Shown here: positions 11,283 through 24,600 of the stretch, one piece after another
Numbering within the stretch: the first letter of the stretch is position 1
Layout of the letters: the number at the start of each line of letters is the position of its first letter
NCBI GenBank assembly: GCA_936450465.1
Contig: OW388293.1
Location: forward strand, 46,738,040-46,802,039
DNA length: 64,000 nucleotides
Direction: 5' to 3'
Source of the DNA: Gibbula magus
Taxonomy: Eukaryota; Mollusca; Gastropoda; Trochida; Trochidae
Notes under the pieces: model-generated
What the model saw: only the letters and a program-made list of their open reading frames with translations
The model's database searches: none
What the model was told of the DNA's origin: nothing
Made by a program: the position numbers and the translations under genes

Positions 11283-12015
11283 AGCTCCAGTCACACTTAG
11301 GTTAATTTACGTAGTTTAACCTAGTTCACTGAACGAAGCCACAACACCTCTAACTTGATGGATTTTTTTGCATTTTTCACAACTACGTTAACATTTCATT
11401 ACAACACGGTTTACTACGTGTACCTTGTTATAAAAGTTCAGCGTAATTATACTTACTTAAGAGTAGTTAGACGTATAGAAACTTACTTTAACGTCAATGC
11501 GTCAATAACAAACCTACCAAAACGTAATTTATATGTGTTGATAACGTAGACAGTCGAACTAATATCTAGTCTTCTGTATTGAAACGTTCTTCAACTTAAA
11601 TGATACTAGTGTAGTTTACTGTAGTATAACGTAGCCATACGTAGTACGACGCACTAGAATGTATTTAAACGTAGTAAAACGGACTTAAATACCTAGTAAG
11701 ATGTAGTTATTCGGGGACAAGTTGTAATACATTTAAGTACATTGTTAATTAACTACAATGAACTAAGTTCAAATTTTCAATTCACTACGTCCAAGTACAT
11801 TCAACTACGTTTCTTAAAACGTAGTTTAAATTTGCGAAACTTTGAACATGTTCAAAAGTTAAATCACAAACTACGTTTATCTCACGTCTATGTCTACATT
11901 TTGAATACGGATAACCAAGGTTAACTACGGATAACTAGGCTTAAGTACAGTTAACTACGTCAATCTACGTTCCGCACCACTACGTTAACTAACGTAAGTG
12001 TGACTGGGGCTTTAG
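11283..12015. mobile_element. MITE of about 730 bp packed with TACGT words
   Basis: The ends are inverted: AGCTCCAGTCACACTTA at the left and TAAGTGTGACTGGGGCT at the right. The interior is dominated by CTACGT, AACGTAG and similar words in both orientations, i.e. many subterminal-type repeats that might bind a transposase. There is no coding frame. CpG is far more frequent than GpC here, the reverse of the surrounding DNA. Confidence 0.75.
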
Positions 12016-13140
12016 TTACACCAAGGTAGTTCTACGTTCTACTCCGTCCAAAAAATTATTTTAAAACGACCTCGAACGGAACAGAAAGGCTTGTGTAAAA
12101 CTTTCCATACTACGACCCAAGTACGTTAACAGACATTTTTCAGAAAGTCCATCTAGTCTCTACTCCGTCGTCGGACAGTTGGTACCACGTTCAGTTCTCA
12201 ACTTTACCTATTTCGATCTTAATACGCACAATACAGTTCTAACCCGTTTGTCTCCCGACCAACTCGTTTCCAGACAGTTCTTCTCGTTTACACTACGTTC
12301 TCATTTTGCTCTAAGTACGTTGTTCTTTTACCGCAATCACGTCCTGGCCCGATTTATGTGAATATCCAGCACCTTCTTATCTGTTCTTATTCCCGTTTTC
12401 AGTTTCAGTGTAAAAACGTTTAAATCTTCAATGGAATAGTGTTGACAAAAACTTTTGGCCAAAGGGAATCCATTCCTTTTCTCAAACAGTTCCTGTTATC
12501 GTCTTCCCCAGGGAGAGGAAATCCTAAGGTAGATAACGTGTTCCTAAACCGTTTCATCATGAATGAAATGTGTTAAACCAAACAACACTTTTTCTTGTTG
12601 CTCGGCTACCATCCAAAAGTAAAAGAAAACCAACATTCAACATATTAACAGCTGCAAGTTGTTAATGTTTCACTTGTTTTACATTGTATCCCAAATGATG
12701 AACGTATCAAAACGCATTTATTCATACCTGTCCCATCGTATCAAACTTCCAAATGAGTAAAAACTGCATGAAAATTTCTCAAACGTACTAATAACGAATT
12801 GAACGGAATCAGGACATTTTGTAAACTTTTAGAACTGTGTAGCAAATTCTTAAGAACAATTACTTTTATTTGGAATAAATTTAAATGAAATAGCAACTGA
12901 AAGGAGCGTACTGTGGTCGAGTTATATCTGTGTGTGACTTGGTGGAAACTGTGCACGAACATATTACAATTGATTTTCCGACAACGTTCTCACTCGTCCT
13001 TAGCAAGATCAAAGTAGGCGATTCCGTTCGAAGTACGACAGCTCCGTTTGAAGTACGACAATCTCGTTTTTAGTACGTTTGTACTCCGTCCAATTGCAGA
13101 ACAGGGAGAACGCCGGACATGTCATACGTTCTTGAGCACC
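12016..13140. other. CpG-rich, GpC-poor block without recognisable gene
   Basis: Direct repeats TCTACTCCGTCCAA (about 12037) and TGTACTCCGTCCAA (about 13078) lie near the two edges, suggesting a single inserted unit. CpG remains more frequent than GpC, most clearly in the left half. Open frames at 12179-12361 (plus) and 12741-12962 (minus) have no recognisable domain. Confidence 0.45.
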
Positions 13141-15340
13141 CTTCCTTTTTTAGTACGTTAGCCAGTTCATAAAATTTGCTAACTTTGGTAGATTTGTAAT
13201 TTTCAAAATGTATAGATAGTCAGACCGTGACATGTCAGACATGTCTTAGTCATCATTGTTGAGTATTGAGTAGCAGTGATTAAAAGGAATCTTCCATCCA
13301 CCTGAAGGTTGTGATCCATGTACAGGTATCTGTCCGCGTTGCATCCTGTTAATGCCATTACATTACGTCACGTCACAAAATGGCATGTTGACCATTGTTA
13401 TGAAAAACAAAATGATTGCCCCTTAAGCAATCAATCCCACAGTCTGATTAAAATATCGACGGTTTTCCGAAGAATATAAAATAATTGCAAAAAAGTGCAT
13501 CTATCAGGATACGAACTCATATCGTTCGGAGGTTTCCTCGCAAAACCGTCTGATAACAACCCGTATGTTCTGAATTTGATGCAATTCAGTGAAACATTCA
13601 CAAGATCTCCAACAAAAACTTTCGATGCGAGAAGCTAGGGGCAGATAACTCAAAACACCAATCCTCTCGTCTGTTCCGAATGCTTTCAAAACGGCGAACG
13701 TTTAAAAATTATGATGTGATTGGTCAGCTGTTAGACTTGACTTTGTCTGCGCTAAACTTGTACTGAACACGCGCCTATACGGATAGTCCTCAGAGCTTAT
13801 GGCGAGGAATCTACAGGACCTGTTTTATCCCGGTAAATAATTTGCAAATATTATTCCTCGGAACAAGGTCGCTTTTAATCAAACTGTCAATCCCAATTCT
13901 ACCATTGTAACTCCGCATGACATCCAATGATGGAAGGTACATGTATGATATAGTATCCTCTCATTTTGTTTCACATCAGCCAATATTCATCCATTATTAA
14001 ATACTTAGAAATAAGTAAGTGTATAATCGTATCGTTATCTCTTTATCTTTCTTAACAAATGTGTAAAAGCACTTGGTCAACAAGACTGTGTAATGTAAAT
14101 GTTGACCAAAGGATCCGGGGTCAATCTTTTCAAAACTACTGTTTTTATATTCTTCTGGGAGTCTAACATACATCATATACTTCCCCTTATACTCACGCAA
14201 TGTTTTCGTGATGAATTTGTTCTCATTTAGTAAATCTGATAACATTTAATGAAAATTAATGAAATGTGAATTTTCAATTTTTAGACCCCTTCTATCTTTT
14301 TCATTATGCCAAATTTCATAAACATATACCACCTCCGTGGCGATCACAAGATGCGTTAAAGAATGGTTGTTTTACTCATGGATGTATGATGATTCATTGT
14401 CACTGTATGTGATGTAATTTTATTGACGTTACAATGAACGTCGATTTACATGATATGTGCACTAAGATTCCCATGTTAGCTAACAAACTTTCGGTACGCA
14501 GCTGTAAATCAGTAAAAGGAAGCGGATTGGCAAACAAGGAATGAGCTTATGTCAATACCGTTCCGGGATACAAATAACATACTATGGTGAATGTACAACA
14601 TGAATGTTGTATATAAATCTGTAAGTCTGAAAAAAAGAAAAGATTCATTGTTTAACACTAGTTAATAGTTTATTGCTTTCAAGGCCATTATGCCCACAAT
14701 TCGATTCATTAATACAATATTCATGAAAATATACACTTGAGTATCAGAGGATTTCTCCTAGTATGCGAAAAATGTTGTACAATAGTTTTCCTAACATGAA
14801 AGTATACTCATTTGAATTCAATAAATAGTTCAGACCGTTGATATTTCTGCTCTTATCAACATGAGTGGTACATCATTACGAATAGTTAGATACATTGGAA
14901 CACCATATATAATATGGATTTCATCTTCAGTTACTTTATATACATACCATTTAGAATAAGAACTATCATATTCATAAAACATTTTCTAATACATTGTATA
15001 CCTACGCGTATATACACACGCAAGGGGGACTATATGTTTGAACGCAAAATTTATGTATTTCGAGTTAAAATTGTAAATAAAATATTTAGTTTGCATTCTA
15101 TTGACCCAATGATGCGTTCTGACATTGAATCCAAAGTCGAAATCGAAATGAAAAGGAGTCGTGGTGCTGGTGAAACACTAGGGAAACTGTGCCGTTTGGC
15201 TATGTCCGTGTTTTATTTACATGTGCTATAATGATGCTATAGCAGAGTGCTTTGAGAACTGTTCTTACGCTATACAAATAATGATATTGTTACAATGGAA
15301 ATTAAAATGTATACTTCACTGTAGGGCACATTCATATATA
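13141..15340. other. Intergenic, no supported gene
   Basis: No domain or RNA gene recognised. A minus-strand frame at 13997-14245 (82 codons, with charged segments such as PEEYKNSSFEKIDPGSF) is the only one with protein-like composition, but it lacks visible splice sites or homology and I do not call it. Confidence 0.4.
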
Positions 15341-15346
15341 TTTATT
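15341..15346 (-). terminator. Putative poly(A) signal of the PAN-lectin gene
   Basis: Read on the minus strand this is AATAAA, about 85 bases after the stop codon of the lectin gene's last exon. Confidence 0.5.
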
Positions 15347-15430
15347 TTGTATTGACGTCAAGGAATATTCTTATATTCAATAACAGATTCCAAAGGACAT
15401 TGCCCGAATCAATCAGAATATCGTCATTTC

Positions 15431-15636
15431 TCACTCTTTACACGGGTTGAACGTTATTTTCTCACATATGAACATCCGGCCGAAACTACAACTTAGTTCA
15501 GTCCATTTTCCCACTTGGGTCAGAAGTGCGATGCATCCGGTTGTGGGAGCGGAAGTGCTCCAATCTGTGAAAGTTATCTCCCCTCCCAGGTGCCAGGTGT
15601 TGGAGGCCACGTCTCCTCCCAGCCAAATTTGGTTTT
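15431..15636 (-). CDS. Lectin gene 1, exon 4: C-terminal half of CTLD
   Basis: The acceptor is CTCACAG just above 15636. The frame continues phase 1 from exon 3 and reads IWLGGDVASNTWHLGGE, FTDWSTSAPTTGC, GKWTELSC and MFICEKI, ending in TGA at 15431-15433. The WLGG (WIGL-like) core, three cysteines and FICE terminus are CTLD hallmarks. The corresponding exon of the second gene is at 51454-51255. Confidence 0.88.
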
Positions 15637-18600
15637 CTGTGAGTATAGTATATTCATATTCACCAAAACTGATCGATCGTAGTTGAACTTACCGAAGCGA
15701 ACGTTAAATTTAAATTTCAAATTAAATTACCTTGTGCATTATTAATAAATGCACTACATGTAGTGAACCCTAAATAACTACACTAACGTGCAAAAATCCA
15801 TCACCATACAAAACAGAAGATATTTCGGATCAGGCGTGATGAGTCATCGCTCAGCGTTCAAAAGCCGACTAAACTAAATGTGAATTTTCAAAACACAATC
15901 TGATCAAGACAGAAAATAAAGAAATCGTTTTGGAATATAATAACTAGAGATAGGAGAGTCAAAGGGCCTTTTTGGCTTGTTTATGACGTCCTACAGTAAT
16001 GATGCGTCAACAAATTTAAGTCCAAGAAGGTAATTGATGTCAACAACATATTTGATTAATTGGAATTCTACGTTATATTACAGTACCAGTACAGTACCAA
16101 ACATTCCGGCAAAAAAATATGGTGAAGCGATTTCAGCTCCCCAAGTGAATTTGAACAGACATACAAAGTAACGAATCATACTCTGATGTATGAAATTGTG
16201 AGTACTTCTTTACAACGCACACTTAGCATGTTGATGTATCGCATCTTTCCTTGCGTTGATAGACGCATGGTGTTACGTAATGACAAGAACATGCCCTGAA
16301 TTCAGTTAAAACTACCTTTTTATACCCTTGTCTAACAGGGCAAGCGGGGTATATGTAGCGTTCATTCTGTCCGTCTGTTCGTCCGTCCGTCTGTCACAAA
16401 ACTTTGTGCGGAGCGTATCTCCCAAACGAAACATGCTAGCCTCACCAAACTTGCTACACATATAAGCCACATGTTAAGTTCACTGTATTTTAGTACGTGT
16501 TCCGTTTCGACTCAAGGAGAACGCCACACACATTCAGAGTTTGTTCACTAGAATCTGGATACAGACTACTTCGCATGCGTTGATGCGTGATAAATAAAAA
16601 TGCTAATTGAAATGCGGAATGCGGATTGCGATTTCATACAACATTATAGTACAATTGCAACAGTTTGTCGTCCAATAAAAAGAGGGATAGTGCAATAGAT
16701 TTTTACAAATTTGTCTCTCCAGCACTCGACTATTGTCATAAACTGTCGTTAGTATTACTATACATTAGTCCTTAAAAAGGCTGCTTCTTTGGGATTCCCT
16801 TACATTGATCGGTACTTCCTATTTACACAATGAAAATAACCCCAATACACACAAATAACGACGGGTGACTTATTGGGCGTAAATATTCCATCTTAACTAG
16901 AGAACAAAATAATACTTACTTCCGGAGTATCTTCCCACGAAGTCAATGACATCGTTCTGCGCGGCATCCATCACGTTGACCAGTCGACTACCCTCATTTT
17001 CACAGGTTCTCATAGCTGCTGCAAAGGTCCTTATTTGCGCACCATGGTACTTCAGACAGTAACCAGTGGGCTTGTGGAAGGACCACGATTGCCGCGGACA
17101 GTCGTCTGTGACAAAATTCATACCCTGATGCAAAGTGTTGGTGATCTAGATGTTGTGAAACCACACAGATACTACGATGAACACATTGACTAAAATTGTA
17201 TATTCGGTTTAATGATTTATGGCTGATTTAAGCATTTCCCTAAGTTTTCCGTGCTAAGATAATGAAGTGTTGCACTTGAAATGCATAGCGGGCTCTGATT
17301 TCCAAGCACAGAAACCTTAAGGAAATACGGCAAGGCTTAATTCAGCCAGTCTTGCGTAGGGCAGTTACCAGCATAGCGTAACCATGGTTTATCAAATATT
17401 GAGGAAAATGAGAAAACTATTTTAGAAGACATTTAGAATGTACTATACCTACCACCCACGGACGTGTATCGTTTATGGTAGAAACAGCGTTAAGAAGACA
17501 ACCATGTCAATAGATTCATTGCCCTATTACTACATGTACATGTGCACATTTATACACCTCCAAACCATTCTACAACAAAATTTATTTGAAGCTTACTCTG
17601 TATTATAAACTGTAAATGACGTTCCCCGGGTAGATAACCAAAATAGGGTAGAGTCTATTAGCATATTTGTCTTTCTAAAGCTGCAATGTCCCTTTGCCTA
17701 CAACACGAGACTTGATTTTACCAATTGGTAGTCAACAGACTGTTAACTTGTCTTGAAGTCCTAAAACATTGGCGCAGTTATCGATTCGGGTTTTAGAGTG
17801 CTGCCCCCTTAAAATATGTCATACTTACTAAGAAACATGACTTTTTTCCTTGAAAGGTCATTGTGAGAAGGCTCTTGAAAAACAACACCATGTATTCACC
17901 AATGCCTCAGCTGCATGCATACAGATATAAGTTTCAGCTACGTCGTGCAAGTTTCTTCGGAGGAGATGTTCTTTAAAGGTGCATGAGGTCAGAAAGTTGC
18001 AAGTCTCTAAGTGTATTTTGAAAATGTTCCCATGTAAAATCGACATTTAGATTCGAACTTGAGCTCTAATGGCTGGGCCGATGGGGCCCAAAGCTTCGCA
18101 GTTCTATTCCACGTTAAGGGCTATCAGCATGTGAAATTTGGTTGCTTTTGCTTCAGCCGTTTTTGCTTACTCCTGCTAATTCTTGAAATAAAAATAATAA
18201 TAAACACGCCAATAACAATAAGGATTCTGCCCCAAATGGCCACAGGGCATTCTCACCTGGATCAAACATAAGATGAAAGACCAAATTATGCCATTTATAA
18301 ATAATGCTTCTCAATGGTCATATCCCCTATCTACTCATTAGTTCAATTTACCGTTATAGATTTTACAAAACAATCAATTCTTTCGTTTATAAACACGTCT
18401 TTTTTTTACTTTTTCCGTTGTATAAATGAATAATAGATGAGCCATCAATAGTCATTAACCAGGCAGCTACTCTTCATGCACAGGTGTGCGATATTCTGTC
18501 ACTTTTCTTATCATGTGTAAATAGAGATTACTTATTGAAGTCCTGTTTGACATGTTAATGAAACGAGTTGATGGTTTGGTATCTAATAACAGAAAACAAG

Positions 18601-21600
18601 TCAGATATATTTACCAAACCACGAGTCTGGTCTGATATTACCTTGGACCTATAATGTAAACTCATCGGCAAAAGAAACTTATCCCCTCAGTTGATTTTAT
18701 CATATGTATGATTTTCAAGTTTTCGAAATGATAATCTAAAACTGAAAAATACAGGTGTTTAGTCAGCAGTCAAATAATACTCTACTCTAATTTAAAAAAA
18801 AAAAAAAAAAAATTGAATTTTAAAACTTCTTCAAAAATTATTTTTGATGATATACAATTGTCCATTGACATATAAGACATATTATATGTGAAAATTGATA
18901 AATGTGCCTGATTCTGCACACATTTACAACATTTTAAACATGGAAGGGATCATGTTGGTGTAAATTTCATTTCTCACCCCTGTCTTCATGGAAAGTTTAA
19001 CTTAAATGTAACCACAGTCACCAATTAATTCTTCACTACTGCAGATAAGTATAATTATATCTTGTCACAGTCAAATGCATCTGATTTCTTTTAAATATTG
19101 CATTTATCAAAACCAACTGAGGTGATAAGTTTCTTTTGCCGATGAGTTTAGCTAGGTACTTCATTTATTGCTCACTAAATTCTAAGCAAAACGCACCTCA
19201 GTATTTAAAACAAATAGTATATATCTGACAAAGAGTTCAAGAAGACGTAGTAAATACATGTAGGCTCCATCGCCAAAGAAAACAGTTTTTAACATGAGGA
19301 AAACAATGTTTGCAAATGGTTGTTCAGCTATTTTTCGATGTCGATGTAAAGTGGTAAGGTTAAAAGGTTGAATGCATTAAAAATACATGTCATTTATATA
19401 ATCAATATATGTCATATTGTTATTTTTAGGATTACACATTCTGCAATAACACAGAGTCATGTACATTCGTGATGAGTCCATCATAGCACTCAACACAGAC
19501 ATCTAGAATCTGAATGTAATAATTCAATTGTGTCTTACAACATAGATCAGAGTAGCAAGTATCTGAATGTAATATTTCCCTTCAATTATGTCATACAGCA
19601 AATACAAGAGTAGCAAATATCTGAATGTAATGTTTCCCTTCAATTGTGTCCTAAAATATAGCCCAGAAAAGCAAGTAAGTTAATGTAACATTTCCCTTCA
19701 ATTATGTCCTAAAATTAATATAGCCCAGAGTAGCAACTATCTGAATGTAATAATTCCCTTCAATTGTGTCATACATCAGATTCAGGAGTAGCAAATATCT
19801 GAATGTTATAATTGCCTTCAAAAGTACCCTGCAACAAAGTCCAAAGTAGCAAAAACGGGAATGTATCAATTGTGGTGTCCTACAGGATAGCCCAGAGTAG
19901 CTAGCATACTATAAGAAACAACCATCAACCTACCAGATCCCCACTGGTACACAGAACTTCCAACTTTAGTAGACAACCTTGGTGGCGATGTGAATACCGT
20001 GTACAAGTCGTTACTATGGTAACACTCTCCTTCAGTTGTGTCATATATCATGGTAGCACAAAGGGGCGACCAATAACATGCATATATACAAGCTCCTCGA
20101 CTGAGGTTCTTTGCTGTGAGAGTGTTATCAATCTTGTCTGTGTACACAACGTCAAAACTGTAAGAAGTCCCATTCTCAGCCATCACTCCTGAAATGGAAT
20201 TAGATTTCTGAAATCTACATGTACATTCAATATCTAAAATCGATTAAGCAATTCCAAAATTTTAAAAATATAATTCTGAATCCAGTTAAGTGTTCCTAGA
20301 ATCGAAATTGTATTTCTTAAATCGGAAGGACATTTCTTGAATCGACAATTTATTCCTAAAATCGAGGTAAAATGTCTAATAAAAGAAATAACAATTATGA
20401 AAAATTACTTCCACTTTAGAGATTAAAACAGACATTCTGAAATCTTGGATTTGAAATAATAATTCTGAAACTGAAGTAACATTACTGACTTCTTTCTGGT
20501 ATAGACATTTTGACACAAAACATTTTATGAAATTGAGACAGAAACAACATTTCTTGAATATGAATTTGGCGAAATTATGCAACAATGTTACTGTAGTGTA
20601 TAATAGTACGCTTTTGAGTAAACATCATTATTTAAACTCAACGTTGATAACCCACCGAAGCCAATTAAGTTCCTCTCAATTAATCACTCGATTAGATATA
20701 CCACTGACAAATAAAGAGAGTTATCTCTCCCATCCCATGTCCCCGCTAGGTGGCGTACCCTTTATTCCTTCCTCCTGGAGCCAGGACGCAGGCAGCTCTC
20801 AGACTCGAAGGAGGGGAGGTGGGAGGGAAATAAAGACCGGTGAGTTATCAACGGGTAGTTTAGATAATGACGTTTACTCAAAAAGTACTATTGTTGATGT
20901 TGAATGTCCTACCATGCTCACCAGCAGTCTGATTCTTACACAAGAAATCTGAAGCTATAGCCAACGTGGCTACGCCCCCGTCCCTCACCTCAAAACATAG
21001 TAAGTCTGCCTGTAAGGCGTGCAGTTCCGACATTCTGGCAGCCGACCCCATGGTTACCAGAAAAGCTGTCTTAACTGAGAGACAAGGATGGTTGTCTTAG
21101 CCAGTGGCTCGTAAAAGTCCGACTTAAGATGATTCATTATCACCGCCAAGTCCCACTGTGGACTTAATTTTTGGCGTCCGTACATCTGTCGATAGGTTTA
21201 AATGATCTCTTTAAGAGCGGATATGTCCACACCCGGCTCCCGTTTGCGGATGACGAACATGATCGCGGCCAAATAGATGTTAATTGAGATGGCCTTATGA
21301 CCTCCAAAAGTGCGGAGATGAACCAGGCACTTGGCAACCTGAGGAACCGTTACAGCCAAGATGTCGAACCCTTTCCTTTGCAGAAGGCTGCGAAGGGAGT
21401 TCCACTGAAAGTTATAGAGCTTTCTAGTCGACTCTCGCTGGGCAGTGGCCACGGTTTTGGCCACTGCTTTGGAGTAACCGGCGCGTTTCAGTCCGTTATT
21501 GAGACTAGCCCTTTAGATGGTCAAACCTGAGGGGAAGTGGTCCTGGGTCCTGCCTGCATAGCCTCCTGAGTTGAACGTACCAGGGCCTTGCTGGCCAGTC

Positions 21601-24600
21601 TGGGCTTTGAGGAGAAGACAAAGAGAACAAGTGGTATGAATTTTGAGAGATGAGAATATGGAACCCCCGCATACGTACTCATTAAAGCCCAACTGACACC
21701 ATTTGGCCACGAATCGAGAGAGACGGCCACCGACGGGACCATATAAGTGTCTACAATGGGTAAAGGAAGATCTGGAAGGTGAACTCGCTGTTGTTGTTGC
21801 TTTTCAGACTGGTGCCGGTCTGAAAGTGTCGACCTCCTTGGCGGAAGGACATGCTACTAGTCTTAGAGCCATGAGGTGAAGGAGGAGGAACGCTCCTCCT
21901 CTATTTCATCGTGGACGAAGGGGTACATGACCGCTCTGACGCCAGGCAGTTCGTCAGCTCTTGTTGCTGAGTCTCCTGCCGCTGACGGAGGGCATCCCTG
22001 ATCTGCCCATCAAACAAAGTCGAAGAGTTGGGAAAAAACGTCCTAAGATGACTCCGGATCTCCGGCGGCAGGTCCGTCCTCGACAAAAACCCATTGTGCC
22101 TGATGTACGTAAGCCTAGCCGAGATGCGCATAGCACTTAGCATGACTTGAGCCAATTTTCCCGCCACCAACCCAAACCTACAGTAAAGGCCTTTGCCCCC
22201 GTCCTCCATTCCCACCTTCTTGGCAAACTCTGTCATAGCTTGACAGGCGTGGGCAATGGAGTCGGCCATGCCCAGAATGGATTTGGTCTCATTGTATTTG
22301 TCATTGTATGAGGTGTTGTCCGACACCGCGTGAGAAACCATGGGAGCAGCCACCCGACGTATGTCATTATCTATCGCAGGAGGAGTTAGCAATAACGAGG
22401 TCCAACACCGGAGAGCCAATAGCAGAATAAGCGGGAGAAGCTGACTGAACGGCCCGCCCAACCTTCCATGAGGAATGAGCCTCATGCTCTGATTTCTTAA
22501 TGGCTGCACGCTAGGCCTTGTGCTGTCCTTCCGACAGAGACGTGCACTCTGTACAACGGTTCTCATCCATACACGTCGTACGGCAAAGGCGACAGCAGGC
22601 ATGAGGGTCATAGAGTGATGACTTCCTCTTTCAGCAACGACCGCAAAAACGAGAATAGGGCAAAGCCATCATGACTGACTGACAATCAAAAAAGAAGAAA
22701 ACCAACAAGTCTAAAGACACAAAAGACCAGACGACGGTCCTGTTGAGAGACAAGAATAAACCAAACGGCGTCGTCAGGAGACGCCGGAGCAGCAAAGCTT
22801 AAGAAAAAAACTACGTAAGGCATACCCAAGACTGACGGAAGGCTTAGTCAAAGAGTCAACACGAACCGTAAGCCTAACACACACCTGTCCGCTCAACACC
22901 ACAAGACACAAGGCGTCTTGAGACAGCTTCGTCTCGAGACAGCGTCGTTTCGAAACAAGGGAGGTGAAGGCCTGACACTAAGTAGAAGGCGTCGTCTCGA
23001 AATGACGTCATTACGAAACGCGGTATGCAAGGCCTAACAATCAGAAGGCGTCGACTTGAACGCCGTCGGAGGAAGGCAGAGACGTACAGACGACGAGCGA
23101 CTGATTGGCGAAGCAGAGGCTGTCTAGACGACGAGCAAAAGCCTAACGGGGCTACCAGCGGGTAGCGTCAGTCTTCCCAACCTGGGTTGAAATAGACACG
23201 ATCTCAGTCCACACAGCCAAGTGTATTGACCTAGTAAGCTCGCAACTTCCAATCGCAAGGCATAACTCTTGCCAGTCTGCATTAATGGTTGATTTAAGCC
23301 TTGCGGTATTTCCCACGCTTTGTTGTGCCTAGATAGTGAATCGATGCACCAGAAATGCATAGTGGGCCTGGATTTCTAAGCACAGATTTCTTAAGGAAAT
23401 ACTGCAAGGCCTAAATCAGCCAAAAATGGAGACTGGCAAGAGTTATGACTTGCATTGGGAAGTTGGTTAGTTCATTGCAGTGAACTCCGATACTGCAGAG
23501 AGCACAAGAACGAAACTCTCTCTTAACCAAGTCAAAGGTTAGAAAGAGCCCAACACTAGGAATACTCTTAACAAATAGAATATAAATAATAACCCCTGTC
23601 GAGAGTAGTATCAATTACGCTCAAAGTTAGAAAACTCTGAGATCATCATGGAATACGTGCATACCCCTCGGCGAAAAGGAAGGAATTACGTCACAGGGTA
23701 AGTCACCTAGCGGGGACATGGGATGAGGGAGGTACATGTAACTCTCTTTATTTGTCAGTGGTATATCTGTTCGAGTGATTAATTGAGGGGAACTCAATTG
23801 GCTACGGTGAGTTATCAACTAGACTAATTTGGATAATTATATGTTTTACATTACCAAACGAATGTTAAAGAATTATTAGATTTAGAAGATAAAGAAGGAA
23901 TTATTTTTATTATCTACAGCATATTACCTAAATTATAACCTGTGAAATGAAGCAAGGACATCTATTCTGATCACGAGTTATGCCCCTTACCAACAAACAG
24001 CCAGTGAAATCACCGTTTTCATTCGGTACTACAGTATTAAATAGTAGTAATGATGTTGTTTCATTCACAAATTGATTCTAAGTTCACCAAGTACACGCCT
24101 GTTCCGACAAAATTACAACAAACAAAAAACTGTGCAATTTGACATTTGAAAGCTTACAAACATGCAAATGATTAACCGTTTTATGAGAATAAATGCTGCA
24201 ATCAAACTTAACTATCGCAGCTGATCGAGTCTATGCTGCAAATCTCAGTTGATGTGCACACTTTGTTAAAGAACCATCGAGTATGTAAATAAACTCGATT
24301 TGTCACTGTCGCTATCTTAGAAGTTTATTTTACAAGCTGTCATCTGATTGACCTATTCGACTAGCTTGTCGTTTGCTCAAATCATAGCACAGAAAAGGTT
24401 AGCCGTGAAGTCAAGGGCGGAGCGAGAAGAGTTGGAAAATCGTTTCATTACGACCGTGATGTTGTGAAGACGAGCATTATGAAATAGTACCATTTATGCA
24501 CACCATTTCAGAAGTTGTTACAAAAGACAAAATTACAAAATTGTTAAAATGAAACAAAGGTTACTGTTCATTATTCGTTCAATGCTTGATCAGAGAATTG

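Larger units (their letters stand above)
20590..23835 (-). mobile_element. DIRS-like tyrosine-recombinase retroelement, internally deleted
   Basis: Inverted terminal repeats at about 20640-20760 and 23670-23815 share GATATACCACTGACAAATAA, CCTAGCGGGGACATGGGATG and other phrases. An internal complementary region near 20840-20895 repeats the outer end in inverse orientation, the hallmark of DIRS elements. Read on the minus strand the order is gag (about 22690-21900), the first part of RT (about 21760-21515) and the recombinase N-terminal half (about 21500-20990). Most of RT, RNase H and the recombinase C-terminus are missing, and several stops and frameshifts are present. It sits in intron 1 of the lectin gene, same strand. 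A full copy of MITE A (23231-23467) is inserted in it. Confidence 0.8.

Noticed and set aside
10941..11294. 117-codon minus-strand frame
   Set aside because: Runs through a local tandem duplication, shows no domain, signal peptide or splice sites.
13997..14245. 82-codon minus-strand frame with protein-like composition
   Set aside because: No recognisable family and no supporting splice or transcript signals; noted in the intergenic entry only.
15447..15686. Plus-strand open frame over the lectin exon
   Set aside because: It is the antisense shadow of the CTLD exon on the minus strand, which has the domain, splice acceptor and stop.
16321..16400. Helitron end signal
   Set aside because: TATACCC...GGGGTATATG is a familiar dispersed-repeat motif; no CTRR terminus with hairpin or Rep/helicase frame was seen.
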